A stretch of DNA of 64,000 bases from JAGVPT01 sp964642725 (GTDB lineage: Bacteria > Bacteroidota > Ignavibacteria > UBA10030 > UBA8401), in contig CAZXQG010000004.1 of assembly GCA_964642725.1 (NCBI GenBank), forward strand, positions 1 through 64,000. The letters are read 5' to 3'. The position numbers and the translations under genes are program-made. Within the stretch, counting starts at the first letter, position 1, and each line of letters starts with the position of its first letter. A model generated the notes under the pieces. That model searched no databases. It saw only the letters and a list, made by a program, of their open reading frames with translations, and had not been told where the DNA came from. Below are positions 51,116 through 60,033 of this stretch, in pieces.

Positions 51116-52153
51116 TCAAAGAATCAACATGGCATCGCCGTAACTGTAAAATCTATACCCTTTCTTGATCGCAAGCTTGTAGGCTCGCATCACGAAGTCG
51201 TGGTCGGCGAACGCCGCCGTCAGCATCAGCAGCGTAGATTCCGGCATATGAAAATTGGTGATGAGCTTGTCGGCAATTTTAAAATCGTACGGAGGGAAAA
51301 TGAATTTATCCGTCCAGCCCCTGCTGGCTTTAAGGTGGCCGTCGGTTGTTACGCTCGACTCAAGCGCCCTGCACGTGCTTGTACCGCACACGAACACGTT
51401 GCCCCGGTTATCGATGACCCGGTTGACAACGTTTGCGGCCTGGTCATTGACCTCGAAATATTCCGAGTCCATTTTATGTTTCGTCAGATCCTCGACCTCG
51501 ACAGTCCGAAACGTCCCCAATCCGATATGGAGAAGAACAGAAACTACTTTTACGCCCTTTCGTTCCAATTTTTTAAGAAGCGGTTTCGTAAAATGAAGTC
51601 CCGCGGTCGGAGCTGCTACCGCACCGATAGTCTTCGCATAGACCGTTTGGTATGCATCCTTGTCCTTTTCAGTCGGATCCCGTTTAATGTACGCCGGCAG
51701 CGGCGTCTTTCCGATTTTCTCTATGAGCTTGAAAAAATCGCCTTCGTAGTTGAAGCGCACTGTCCGTCCGCGCGAGGTTGTATTGTCGATCACCTCACAC
51801 GAGAGATTGCCGTTGTCGAAATAGATTTTGTTCCCGATACGTACTTTTCGCGCAGGGTCCACTATGACATCCCAGATGTTATCCGTTGCGTTCAATTGGC
51901 GAAGAAGAAAAACTTCGATCTTAGCGTTGGTTTTTTCTTTGCGGCCGTACAGGCGCGCTTGGAAAACCTTCGTCTCGTTGACCACAAGGCAGTCCCCCTT
52001 TTTGAAATAATCGACAATATCGCGAAAATGTTCTTCGCTGATATTTTCATCGTTGCGGTTCAATACCATGAGCCTCGAACGGTCGCGTGGCGAAACAGGA
52101 TGTTTTGCAATAAGGTTTCGCGGTAAAGGGTATTTGAAATCCGAGAGTTTCAT
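51116..52153 (-). CDS. queA: tRNA preQ1(34) S-adenosylmethionine ribosyltransferase-isomerase
   Basis: 345 residues. N-terminus LSDFKYPLPRNLIAKHPVSP, then DRSRLMVLNR, PLPAYIKRDPTEKDKDAYQT, GAVAAPTAGLHFT, LHIGLGTFRTVEVEDLTKH and FHMPESTLLMLTAAFA are family signatures. It adds the cyclopentene precursor ring to preQ1 in tRNA to give epoxyqueuosine. Length is normal. Confidence 0.95.
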   Translation of the reverse strand: MKLSDFKYPLPRNLIAKHPVSPRDRSRLMVLNRNDENISEEHFRDIVDYFKKGDCLVVNETKVFQARLYGRKEKTNAKIEVFLLRQLNATDNIWDVIVDPARKVRIGNKIYFDNGNLSCEVIDNTTSRGRTVRFNYEGDFFKLIEKIGKTPLPAYIKRDPTEKDKDAYQTVYAKTIGAVAAPTAGLHFTKPLLKKLERKGVKVVSVLLHIGLGTFRTVEVEDLTKHKMDSEYFEVNDQAANVVNRVIDNRGNVFVCGTSTCRALESSVTTDGHLKASRGWTDKFIFPPYDFKIADKLITNFHMPESTLLMLTAAFADHDFVMRAYKLAIKKGYRFYSYGDAMLIL

Positions 52154-52230
52154 CGCGCTGCTGTTTCTTTCTGGGGAAACATTCCCTTTGGTGGAACATA
52201 CGCTCTTACGGGAGCGAGTGGATTATTGTT

Positions 52231-52321
52231 CAGTGATCAGTATTCAGTAAACAGTAATCAGGATCAGAGAATATTCGTGGTATCTCCATACTGACTACTG
52301 CTTACTGTTTACTGTTCACTG
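52231..52321. repeat. Inverted repeat with 31-base arms (CAGTAAACAGTA family)
   Basis: 52231-52261 and 52291-52321 are reverse complements at all but about four of 31 positions, built from repeated CAGTA/ACAGTAA words. It lies between ppdK and queA. Repeats of this CAGT-rich style occur in many genomes (from memory). Confidence 0.6.
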
Positions 52322-52329
52322 CCTACCGA

Positions 52330-55083
52330 TTACTTCTTCTTCGACTTCGTTGCCGTTTTCTTGGCGCTTGATGCCGGTGCGTCTTTCAATGCGGCACGCG
52401 CAGCAGCGAGCCGGGCAATGGGCACGCGGAACGGCGAGCAGCTCACGTAATTCTGGTTGATCTCATGACAGAATTCTACGCTCGACGGTTCGCCGCCGTG
52501 TTCACCGCAAATCCCGACTTTCAGGTCGGAACGTACTGAACGGCCTTTTTCGATGGCCATTTTCATCAACGCTCCAACGCCGACACGGTCTAATACTTCA
52601 AACGGGTCTTTCGGAAGAATTTCCATTTCCACGTAAGGAATAAGGAACTTGGCTGCATCGTCACGGCTGACGCCGAGCGTTGTTTGCGTTAGGTCGTTCG
52701 TTCCAAAGCTGAAGAACTCTGCAACCGTCGCAATTTCGTCCGCTGTGATAGCGCCCCGCGGGATCTCGATCATCGTCCCGACAAGGTACTTGAACTTCAC
52801 TCCTTTTTCCTTCATCACTTCGCCCGCAACCCGGCGAACAATTTTCTCCTGGTTCTCTAGCTCTTTCACGTTGCCGACAAGCGGAATCATTACCTCCGGC
52901 TCAACCTTGATCCCTTTCGCCTGAATGTTCGCCGCGGCTTCGAAAATTGCCCGCGACTGCATTTCAGTGATTTCCGGATAGATAATGCCCAAACGGCATC
53001 CGCGTAAACCCAGCATCGGGTTGAATTCGTGCAGGCCTTCAACGCGCTGATGCACTTTATCATAACTGATGCCGATCTCGGCGGCTAATTGACGCTGAGC
53101 AGCTTCATCGTGCGGAACGAATTCGTGGAGCGGCGGATCGATCGTCCTGATAGTAACCGGCAGGCCGTTCATCGCTTCGAAAATTCCTTCGAAGTCCGTC
53201 CGTTGCAGCGGAAGAAGCTTCGCGAGCGCGGCTTTGCGCGCTTCCACCGTATCCGCCAGAATCATTTCGCGCATCGGACCAATCTTGCCTTCGCCGAAAA
53301 ACATGTGTTCGGTCCTGCACAATCCGATTCCTTCAGCGCCAAATGCAACGGCGTTGAGCGCCTGGTCGGGTTGATCTGCATTCGTCCGGATTTTAAGGCG
53401 GCGGTATTTATCCGCCCATGACATGATTTTTGCATACTGCTGGTACACCGGAGCTTCCTTAGGTGCAAGCGTTTTGCTGACCAGCACCTGCAGCACTTCG
53501 GACGGCTTCGTCGCCACCTTTCCTTCGATGACTTCACCCGTTGTCCCGTCCAATGAAATCCAATCGCCTTCTTTAATCACCTTGCCCTTAACCTTCATTG
53601 TATGGGTCGAGTAATCAATATCGAGCGACGCACAACCCGCAACGCAGACTTTTCCCATCTGACGTGCAACGAGTGCGGCGTGCGATGTCATGCCTCCGCG
53701 CGCGGTAAGAATTCCTTCCGCCGCATCCATGCCTTTGATGTCTTCGGGGGAAGTCTCAATGCGCGTAAGAATCACAAGCTCGCCCTTCTTCTTCCATGCC
53801 TCGGCATCGGGTGCATTGAACACCACGCGGCCTGTCGCAGCACCCGGTCCTGCATTCAATCCCTTCGCAAGAAGCCGGCCGCTCTTCACCGCAGCCTCTT
53901 TTTCTTTCAGGTCGAAAACGGGGCGAAGCAGCTGATTCAACTGATCGGGCTCGATTCTCTTCAGCGCTTCTTTGTCCGAGATCAATTTCTCGTCGACCAT
54001 GTCGACGGCGATCTTGATGGCGGCAAAGGCTGTCCGCTTTCCTATGCGGCACTGAAGCATGAACAATTTGCCCTGCTGGATTGTGAACTCGATGTCGTTC
54101 ATATCCCGATAATGTTTCTCAAGCGTTTTGCGAATTTTATCGAGCTGATTGTAAATTTTCGGGTTGTCTTTTGCGAGTTGAGAGATAGGAAGCGGCGTGC
54201 GTGTGCCGGCCACAACATCCTCACCCTGCGCATTCATCAGGTATTCGCCGTAGAAGACATTCTCGCCGGTTGCCGCGTCGCGTGTGAACGCTACACCGGT
54301 TCCGGAATCGTCCCCCATATTGCCGAACACCATGGACTGAACGTTGACCGCCGTTCCCCACGATTCTGGGATGTCGTACATTTTCCGGTAGGCATTCGCA
54401 CGGTCGTTGTTCCACGAACCGAATACTGCCCCGATCGCGCCCCACAGCTGCGCCATCGGTTCTTGCGGAAAATCATTTCCCGTTTTTTCTTTGATCGCCT
54501 GCTTGAATTGTGCGACAAGGTCTTTTAAATCGTCCGCCGTGAGCTCCGTATCGAGATGAACTCCCTTCAACTTCTTTTTTCCTTCGATAATTGCTTCGAA
54601 CGGATCGATTTCGTCTTTGTGGACCGGCTTCAAGCCAAGCACAACATCGCCGTACATCTGAACAAAACGACGGTAGGAATCGTACACAAAGCGCGGGTTA
54701 TTCGTCTTCTTTACCAACCCTTCGGCAACCTTGTCGTTGAGCCCCAGGTTGAGGATCGTGTCCATCATTCCAGGCATCGATGCACGGGCGCCCGATCGAA
54801 CCGAAACCAGCAGTGGATTCTTCAGATCGCCGAATTTCGCACCCATTGCCTTCTCCACCTTGCCGATCGACTTTTTCACGTCAGCCGCGAGAGATTTCGG
54901 GTATGTCTTTTTATTCGCGTAGTAGTAGGTACAGACTTCTGTTGAAATTGAAAAACCCGCCGGCACCGGCAAACCGATGTTGGTCATCTCCGCAAGGTTT
55001 GCACCTTTGCCGCCGAGAAGGTTTTTCATTTCTGCTTTTCCTTCGGCTTTTCCGTTTCCGAAGTAATATACAAATTTAGCCAT
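52330..55083 (-). CDS. ppdK: Pyruvate, phosphate dikinase
   Basis: 917 residues. ATP-grasp N-terminus (LLGGKGANLAEMTNIGLPVP), the swivelling phosphohistidine domain (ARGGMTSHAALVARQMGK), and the PEP/pyruvate TIM-barrel domain (TNDLTQTTLGVSRDDAAKF, then KVGICGEHGGEPSSVEF with the catalytic cysteine). It interconverts pyruvate, ATP and phosphate with PEP, AMP and diphosphate, for gluconeogenesis or PPi-linked glycolysis. The lysine- and alanine-rich C-terminus (SSAKKTATKSKKK) extends past the usual end. AAGGAAAA precedes the ATG by about 11 bases. Confidence 0.96.
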   Translation of the reverse strand: MAKFVYYFGNGKAEGKAEMKNLLGGKGANLAEMTNIGLPVPAGFSISTEVCTYYYANKKTYPKSLAADVKKSIGKVEKAMGAKFGDLKNPLLVSVRSGARASMPGMMDTILNLGLNDKVAEGLVKKTNNPRFVYDSYRRFVQMYGDVVLGLKPVHKDEIDPFEAIIEGKKKLKGVHLDTELTADDLKDLVAQFKQAIKEKTGNDFPQEPMAQLWGAIGAVFGSWNNDRANAYRKMYDIPESWGTAVNVQSMVFGNMGDDSGTGVAFTRDAATGENVFYGEYLMNAQGEDVVAGTRTPLPISQLAKDNPKIYNQLDKIRKTLEKHYRDMNDIEFTIQQGKLFMLQCRIGKRTAFAAIKIAVDMVDEKLISDKEALKRIEPDQLNQLLRPVFDLKEKEAAVKSGRLLAKGLNAGPGAATGRVVFNAPDAEAWKKKGELVILTRIETSPEDIKGMDAAEGILTARGGMTSHAALVARQMGKVCVAGCASLDIDYSTHTMKVKGKVIKEGDWISLDGTTGEVIEGKVATKPSEVLQVLVSKTLAPKEAPVYQQYAKIMSWADKYRRLKIRTNADQPDQALNAVAFGAEGIGLCRTEHMFFGEGKIGPMREMILADTVEARKAALAKLLPLQRTDFEGIFEAMNGLPVTIRTIDPPLHEFVPHDEAAQRQLAAEIGISYDKVHQRVEGLHEFNPMLGLRGCRLGIIYPEITEMQSRAIFEAAANIQAKGIKVEPEVMIPLVGNVKELENQEKIVRRVAGEVMKEKGVKFKYLVGTMIEIPRGAITADEIATVAEFFSFGTNDLTQTTLGVSRDDAAKFLIPYVEMEILPKDPFEVLDRVGVGALMKMAIEKGRSVRSDLKVGICGEHGGEPSSVEFCHEINQNYVSCSPFRVPIARLAAARAALKDAPASSAKKTATKSKKK

Positions 55084-55153
55084 CGTTGTAATTTTTCCTT
55101 CTTATTTTATTGTGTGTTGTATGTCTTAGTGATTGGTTGATATACCATGTGAA

Positions 55154-55858
55154 TTAAGAGTGTCCTTCATGCTTGTTGATTTCTTCTAAAAAAGCTCGTC
55201 CGATTTTTTCCGATAACGGGTTGGACGTGTCTTTCATTCGCTCCGGATGCCATTGCACCGCCAAAAGGAATGGAGCCTCATTTCTATCGGCCCATTCCAT
55301 CCCCTCAATCACGCCGTCATCGGACCGGGCGCTCACAGCCAACCCCTTGCCTACGCGCTCGACCCCTTGATGGTGGAACGAATTGACTTCGCCCGATTTT
55401 TTCCCGATGATTGCGGCGAGCATCGTTTGCTCTTGAACAGTAATTGTATGGCGGTTTTCTTTTCCACCTTCGTCATGGTGACGCGAATAGCCGCTGGATG
55501 CTAGATCAAGATACAACGTACCTCCACAGCACACGTTGAGCACTTGCATTCCGCGGCAGATACCGAGCACCGGCATCTTGCGAGCTAAAGCCTTTTCGAT
55601 GACAATAAATTCAAAATTATCGCGACGTTCGTCAACATCATTTGTTTGTGCTGCGCCATCAATTTTTCCGAAAGCCTTCGGGTGAATATCACCTCCTCCT
55701 GTTAGCAGCAAACCATCGCATTGTTCAACTTCGTCCGGTTGATTCATCTCGCATCCTAATTCGTGAAACTCAATCGCAGGATTGAACCGCAACAGCCAGC
55801 CTTTATAGCTATGAAATTTCTCTTCCTTCGAGGTATTCTTTGTGATTCCGATCTTCAT
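55154..55858 (-). CDS. Gamma-glutamyl hydrolase-like class I glutamine amidotransferase (C26)
   Basis: 234 residues. Catalytic triad: Cys in VLGICRGMQVLN, His and Glu in AVQWHPERM; LLLTGGGDIHPK is also characteristic. The family includes gamma-glutamyl-GABA hydrolases of polyamine breakdown and other enzymes of unknown substrate. Its ATG overlaps the lpxK stop by one base (TGATG), so it is translated by coupling, though it has no known role in lipid A synthesis. The 70-base gap to ppdK has no clear terminator. Confidence 0.85.
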   Translation of the reverse strand: MKIGITKNTSKEEKFHSYKGWLLRFNPAIEFHELGCEMNQPDEVEQCDGLLLTGGGDIHPKAFGKIDGAAQTNDVDERRDNFEFIVIEKALARKMPVLGICRGMQVLNVCCGGTLYLDLASSGYSRHHDEGGKENRHTITVQEQTMLAAIIGKKSGEVNSFHHQGVERVGKGLAVSARSDDGVIEGMEWADRNEAPFLLAVQWHPERMKDTSNPLSEKIGRAFLEEINKHEGHS

Positions 55859-56904
55859 CAATTAATTCTCTTGCCGAGCACGGAGTTAATAAGTTCTGTC
55901 CATTCAACTTCTTGATGAATAACGACGTCGAGTTCAAGATAGAAAAGCGGATACTTTTCGGAAAAATCAAAAGCAGACAACCGCGCCAAATCTTTCTCCG
56001 TTGTAATTATATACTCGGCCTCTAATTTCTCCTGCTCCGCAACGACCCGCCGGATATCAGAATCGGAATACGGATGATGATCTTCGAATGAAATCATCGA
56101 ACTTACGTTAACGCCGAGATCCTTTAAACTCTCTTTAAAACTTTCCGGCTGTCCGATTCCGCAAAAAGCAACAGCGCGCTTTCCCTTGATGCTGTTCAAA
56201 TCTACGCTGAACCTTGTCCTCGCCCGTCGAAACGCTGCCACGGCATAAGAACTGGAAAAAATTTGCGCCGCAGAGTGCAGTCGGATTTGCGCCTTAATGT
56301 TTTCAACGTCCGTATCCCGCTTTACCTTGGTAATAAGGATTGCATCTGCCCGCTTCAAAGAACTCAATGCATCCCTCCGGTAGCCTGCCGGAAGCATTGC
56401 CATCGTAAACGGGGAACGAGCCGCATCGATCAACACAATATCCAAATCTCGGTAAAGTGCTCGATGTTGAAAACCGTCATCGAGAACCACCGCGCGGGCG
56501 TTTAATTTGCTGACGGCATACTGTGCACCCCGCACCCTCTGCTCATCAACAACAACAATCGTCTTCGGCAATTGCACGGCTACCTGGAACGCCTCATCTC
56601 CTGCATCGCGTGCCGTCGTTTTCAACGAAGATCCGTCCGAGACTTCTACCAGCCCTCGTGTTTTGCGTTTATATCCGCGGCTGACGATCGCGCAACGGAT
56701 ATTTTGGCCCTGCAGCATCTTCGCAATCAATCCGACAACCGGGGTCTTGCCGGTTCCCCCCGTTGTGATATTGCCGACGGAAATAACCGGAACGCCGACA
56801 TGCTCGGAACGGAATATTTTCCAGTCATAAAATAAATTTCGAAGAACAACCCCGCATCCATACAGCCACGAAAACGGTAACAATGCCGGAACTGGTTTCA
56901 TCAT
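55858..56904 (-). CDS. lpxK: Tetraacyldisaccharide 4'-kinase
   Basis: 348 residues. P-loop GNITTGGTGKTPVV, then ARDAGDEAFQVA and VLDDGFQHRALYRDLDIVLI, all typical of LpxK. It phosphorylates the 4' position of the tetraacyl disaccharide to form lipid IVA at the inner membrane. It has the usual N-terminal hydrophobic hairpin (PFSWLYGCGVVLRN). It lies nine bases after the DUF374 acyltransferase gene. Confidence 0.95.
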   Translation of the reverse strand: MMKPVPALLPFSWLYGCGVVLRNLFYDWKIFRSEHVGVPVISVGNITTGGTGKTPVVGLIAKMLQGQNIRCAIVSRGYKRKTRGLVEVSDGSSLKTTARDAGDEAFQVAVQLPKTIVVVDEQRVRGAQYAVSKLNARAVVLDDGFQHRALYRDLDIVLIDAARSPFTMAMLPAGYRRDALSSLKRADAILITKVKRDTDVENIKAQIRLHSAAQIFSSSYAVAAFRRARTRFSVDLNSIKGKRAVAFCGIGQPESFKESLKDLGVNVSSMISFEDHHPYSDSDIRRVVAEQEKLEAEYIITTEKDLARLSAFDFSEKYPLFYLELDVVIHQEVEWTELINSVLGKRIN

Positions 56905-56913
56905 TCGGTAATT

Positions 56914-57567
56914 CTATAACACCTGTTCTGCCTTTACGTTCAGCTCAGCCAACTGCAATTGCGTTTTGGTCAAAAATAAATCCAGCGCTTCATCCTTCAG
57001 GTCTGCGGGCACAACGAGCGGTTCGCTGTACCACACGCTCACCTTCGAGAACGGCAACGGAATTTCAAACTGATCCCAGCTCTTCAACACCCTTTTCCGG
57101 TCACCGGCAATGCCGACAAGAAAGAGCGGAACGTGAGCCTGTTGTGCAGCACGAACAGCTCCCATTTTCATCTGATGGCGCGGTCCTGTCGGTCCGTCGG
57201 GCGTAATGCACAATGAATTTCCGTTCGTAATCGCATCGACCATTAACTGCATCGCTTCTTTTCCGCCGATATGGCTCGAGCCGCGGATCAGCGTGTAGCC
57301 CCAATGCGCCAGAGTTGACGAGAGAATCTCTCCATCTTCACTTCGGCTGACAAGAGCTGCAACGGAGCCGCCGTTTCGGGGACGATGGAGAAACCATCCG
57401 GCGAGCATTGAGCCGTGCCAGAAGGCAATGACGGACTGTTTGTTGGTTTGCCGGTAGTTTTCAAAGAGCGATGAATTATTTTTTTCCACTCGAAGCGTGC
57501 TGCACAATAGCCATGCTGCCAACCATAAGACCCTTTTCGCGACCGCTTTGAGAATATTCTTTACCAT
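56914..57567 (-). CDS. DUF374 lysophospholipid/lipid A acyltransferase-like protein
   Basis: 217 residues. An N-terminal hydrophobic segment (VLWLAAWLLCSTL) anchors it. The core has SVIAFWHGSMLAGWFL, LVSRSEDGEILSS, IRGSSHIGGKEAM and CITPDGPTGPRHQMKMGAV, the DUF374 pattern; the histidine in FWH and the ligand loop DGPTGPR are the likely catalytic parts. The gene is next to lpxB and lpxK, so a late acyl transfer in lipid A synthesis is likely. Confidence 0.88.
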   Translation of the reverse strand: MVKNILKAVAKRVLWLAAWLLCSTLRVEKNNSSLFENYRQTNKQSVIAFWHGSMLAGWFLHRPRNGGSVAALVSRSEDGEILSSTLAHWGYTLIRGSSHIGGKEAMQLMVDAITNGNSLCITPDGPTGPRHQMKMGAVRAAQQAHVPLFLVGIAGDRKRVLKSWDQFEIPLPFSKVSVWYSEPLVVPADLKDEALDLFLTKTQLQLAELNVKAEQVL

Positions 57568-57586
57568 CGGCCAGAACGATTATCCA

Positions 57587-58717
57587 TCACGCCGGATTCA
57601 TTGCAAGGATTACATCCGCAACATTTGCCGACGCTCCTTTTGAGCCGAGCAAACCTTTGACGGCAGAGAGGTTTTTTTTCATCGCAGTCCGCTGCTCACT
57701 ATTTGTAAGAAGCCTGGAGGCGAGCTCGACGATCTTTTGCACCGTAACGTTGTATTGTATAAGCTCCGGGACGATGGTTTTTCCCGCAACAATGTTCACA
57801 AGTCCGATATTCTTGACTCGAACCAGCGCGCGCGCTATAAGATATGTGAGCCATGACGTCCTGTACACAACTATCATAGGTGTCTCAAAACAAGCCGTTT
57901 CAAGCGTCGCGGTTCCGGAAGTAACAATGGCAAGTTCGGCATATTTCATCGTCTCATGTGTAGCATTTTCTACAAAATGCAGCGAAACATTCGGTGGCAA
58001 ATTCACTGTAAACAATTCTCTACGAAGGTTCGGTGCGACACCGACGACGATTTCGCAATTTTCTTTGCTACGAAGAACGTCGGCAGAGCGGGCCATCACC
58101 GAAAACAGATTCTGGACCTCCTGCGGTCTGCTTCCCGGGATCAACGCTACAATTTTTTTTGCCTGGTCGATGCCGAAACGTTTGCAGAACTGATCGCGGG
58201 TAAACTCGACGTTCAATTCTTCGAGCAATGGATGTCCGACAAAGCGTACGTCGATTCCTTCTTTTCTGTAAATTTCTTCTTCAAACGGAAATACGACAAG
58301 CATTGTATCAACGATGCCCCGCATTTTCTTTACCCTCCCCTTCTTCCACGCCCAGACCTGCGGGCTGATGTAATAGATAACTTTCACTCCGTGTTTCTTC
58401 GCTTTCCGGGCGAACCGCAAATTAAAGCCGGGATAGTCTATCAACACGACAACGTCCGGCTTTTTCAACACAAGCAACTTCTCCAACGTACGCTCGACGG
58501 ACCGGATAAGCGGGAGATGTTTTAGAACCTCCATGAATCCCATGAACGACAGCTCGCTGACATGATACGTAAGCGCCATTCCCTCACGCTTCATCTTCTC
58601 GCCGCCAATGCCGTAAATCTCGATCGACGGCTGACGTCGCTTCAATTCCCTTACGACTCCCGCGCCGTGGGCATCTCCCGAAACTTCACCGGCTATCATC
58701 AGCACCCGATGGACCAT
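57587..58717 (-). CDS. lpxB: Lipid-A-disaccharide synthase
   Basis: 376 residues. Signatures: MIAGEVSGDAHGAGVV, YISPQVWAWKKGRVKKM, ALIPGSRPQEVQNL and VTSGTATLETACFETPMIVVY. It joins UDP-diacylglucosamine and lipid X in the cytoplasm. ATG at 58717 is preferred over a TTG two codons earlier, which overlaps the upstream stop. It is followed by the acyltransferase after 19 bases. Confidence 0.95.
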   Translation of the reverse strand: MVHRVLMIAGEVSGDAHGAGVVRELKRRQPSIEIYGIGGEKMKREGMALTYHVSELSFMGFMEVLKHLPLIRSVERTLEKLLVLKKPDVVVLIDYPGFNLRFARKAKKHGVKVIYYISPQVWAWKKGRVKKMRGIVDTMLVVFPFEEEIYRKEGIDVRFVGHPLLEELNVEFTRDQFCKRFGIDQAKKIVALIPGSRPQEVQNLFSVMARSADVLRSKENCEIVVGVAPNLRRELFTVNLPPNVSLHFVENATHETMKYAELAIVTSGTATLETACFETPMIVVYRTSWLTYLIARALVRVKNIGLVNIVAGKTIVPELIQYNVTVQKIVELASRLLTNSEQRTAMKKNLSAVKGLLGSKGASANVADVILAMNPA

Positions 58718-58719
58718 GG

Positions 58720-59304
58720 TCAACTCTGTTTTACGAAATAAATAACAACGATTGCGATCACGAGCAGAGCAAACGCCTGCAACGTCCGCCGTTCCGATCC
58801 CAACCCGCGCGATAAATCTGCTGCGCGATGAAATGAGTGTTCGCTGGAGTAGGGTGTGAACCGCGGTAAGAACCGGGGGACATGCCGAACATAGCGCTCG
58901 TATTCGTCGCCGAACGTCGTGTGCAGATATTCTTCTTCTTTTGTTACGATCATTGTGTACTGAAGTAAGAAGAAACCAAATGCCAGAATACCCAAATACG
59001 GCATCAGGGCGTTCGCCATCACTCCAACACCAACGTACATCATCAAATTGCCGACATAGAGCGGGTTGCGGACATACCCGAATGGCCCGTCGATAAATAA
59101 ATGTGTTCCCCCCACACGACCCGTTGTCCTTGTCTCAGTTCCTGCTACGGAAACCCCCCACAGACGAATCAATTCGCCGCAGAGCGCTACGCAGAATCCT
59201 GCAACAAGAGAGAGCGGCGTCGGCCGAGCGTAGGCTAGCATTAAAAGAATGAACGGAATCGGCGTGTAACTGCGCAGTTCAAATATTTTTTCCCGGATGT
59301 CCAA
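58720..59304 (-). CDS. Isoprenylcysteine methyltransferase-like membrane protein
   Basis: 194 residues with about five helices. The ICMT/PEMT family signature is present: GPFGYVRNPLYVGNLMMYVG and EEEYLHTTFGDEYERYVRHV. Bacterial members methylate lipid or isoprenoid groups; the substrate here is unknown. It begins with TTG; AGGA lies about six bases upstream, and only three bases separate it from the phosphatase stop. Confidence 0.85.
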   Translation of the reverse strand: MDIREKIFELRSYTPIPFILLMLAYARPTPLSLVAGFCVALCGELIRLWGVSVAGTETRTTGRVGGTHLFIDGPFGYVRNPLYVGNLMMYVGVGVMANALMPYLGILAFGFFLLQYTMIVTKEEEYLHTTFGDEYERYVRHVPRFLPRFTPYSSEHSFHRAADLSRGLGSERRTLQAFALLVIAIVVIYFVKQS

Positions 59305-59307
59305 CTG

Positions 59308-60033
59308 TTATCCTCGCATGAAAATTTCTTTGCGCGCCAGCTCAGCGGTTCGTCGCTTGCGCGGACGCGCCCCATCAACAATCAACTTGAATTTTGAGAG
59401 CACATCGTCAAACGTTTCAAATCGATGGTACGTGATATTTTCCCGTTCGCAATACGTAAGCAACGAACCCTTTGCAAACACAATGTCGGCATACCTTGAA
59501 GAGCATTGGTCTGAATGACCGTTGCCAATATAGACGATAACGTTTTCTTCGCCGGCCTTCGTCACTACGTGATTGCGCTTACAGTTTGCACACAGAATAC
59601 ACTCCGAATCCGTGTACGGAAATTGCGGAGTGATCGTCCCGTCGGTCTGAATAACCAACTGATTGGAGTAAAACGGGAGATGGTTCAGGTGCTCGCGATC
59701 AAGCACGTGGCGTATGTAGAGGTCGAATCCATCGCTGACAATATGAATAGGAATTGATTTCTCCGAACAATACCGCTCGAAGCGGTGGAAACTGCCGTCA
59801 ATCTCCTGACAGTGCACGAAAGAATCAAACGTCGCACGCGAAAGCGATTCGACCGTTGCACACGAGCGCCGCCAGCTTTCTGACATTCCGATCTTCCCTT
59901 CGAGAGTCTCACGAAATGCTTCCGAAGATTTTTCCGGATTCCCGAAAACCTTGAACATGGCATCGCCGATGTCAGTCCGGGTGATGGTTCCGTCAAAATC
60001 CGTAAACACGATATAGGAGAGTTCGTCTGTCAT
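59308..60033 (-). CDS. MtnX-like HAD-IB phosphatase
   Basis: 241 residues. HAD motifs: IVFTDFDGTITRTDIGD (nucleophile Asp), IHIVSDGFDLYI, and VYIGNGHSDQCSS. A cysteine group CILCANCKRNHV lies in the cap-to-core part, as in MtnX-like enzymes. It may act on a phosphorylated sugar or amino acid; the methionine-salvage neighbours needed for a true MtnX are absent. ATG at 60033 overlaps the smc stop (TGATG-type overlap), so the two are coupled. Confidence 0.87.
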   Translation of the reverse strand: MTDELSYIVFTDFDGTITRTDIGDAMFKVFGNPEKSSEAFRETLEGKIGMSESWRRSCATVESLSRATFDSFVHCQEIDGSFHRFERYCSEKSIPIHIVSDGFDLYIRHVLDREHLNHLPFYSNQLVIQTDGTITPQFPYTDSECILCANCKRNHVVTKAGEENVIVYIGNGHSDQCSSRYADIVFAKGSLLTYCERENITYHRFETFDDVLSKFKLIVDGARPRKRRTAELARKEIFMRG

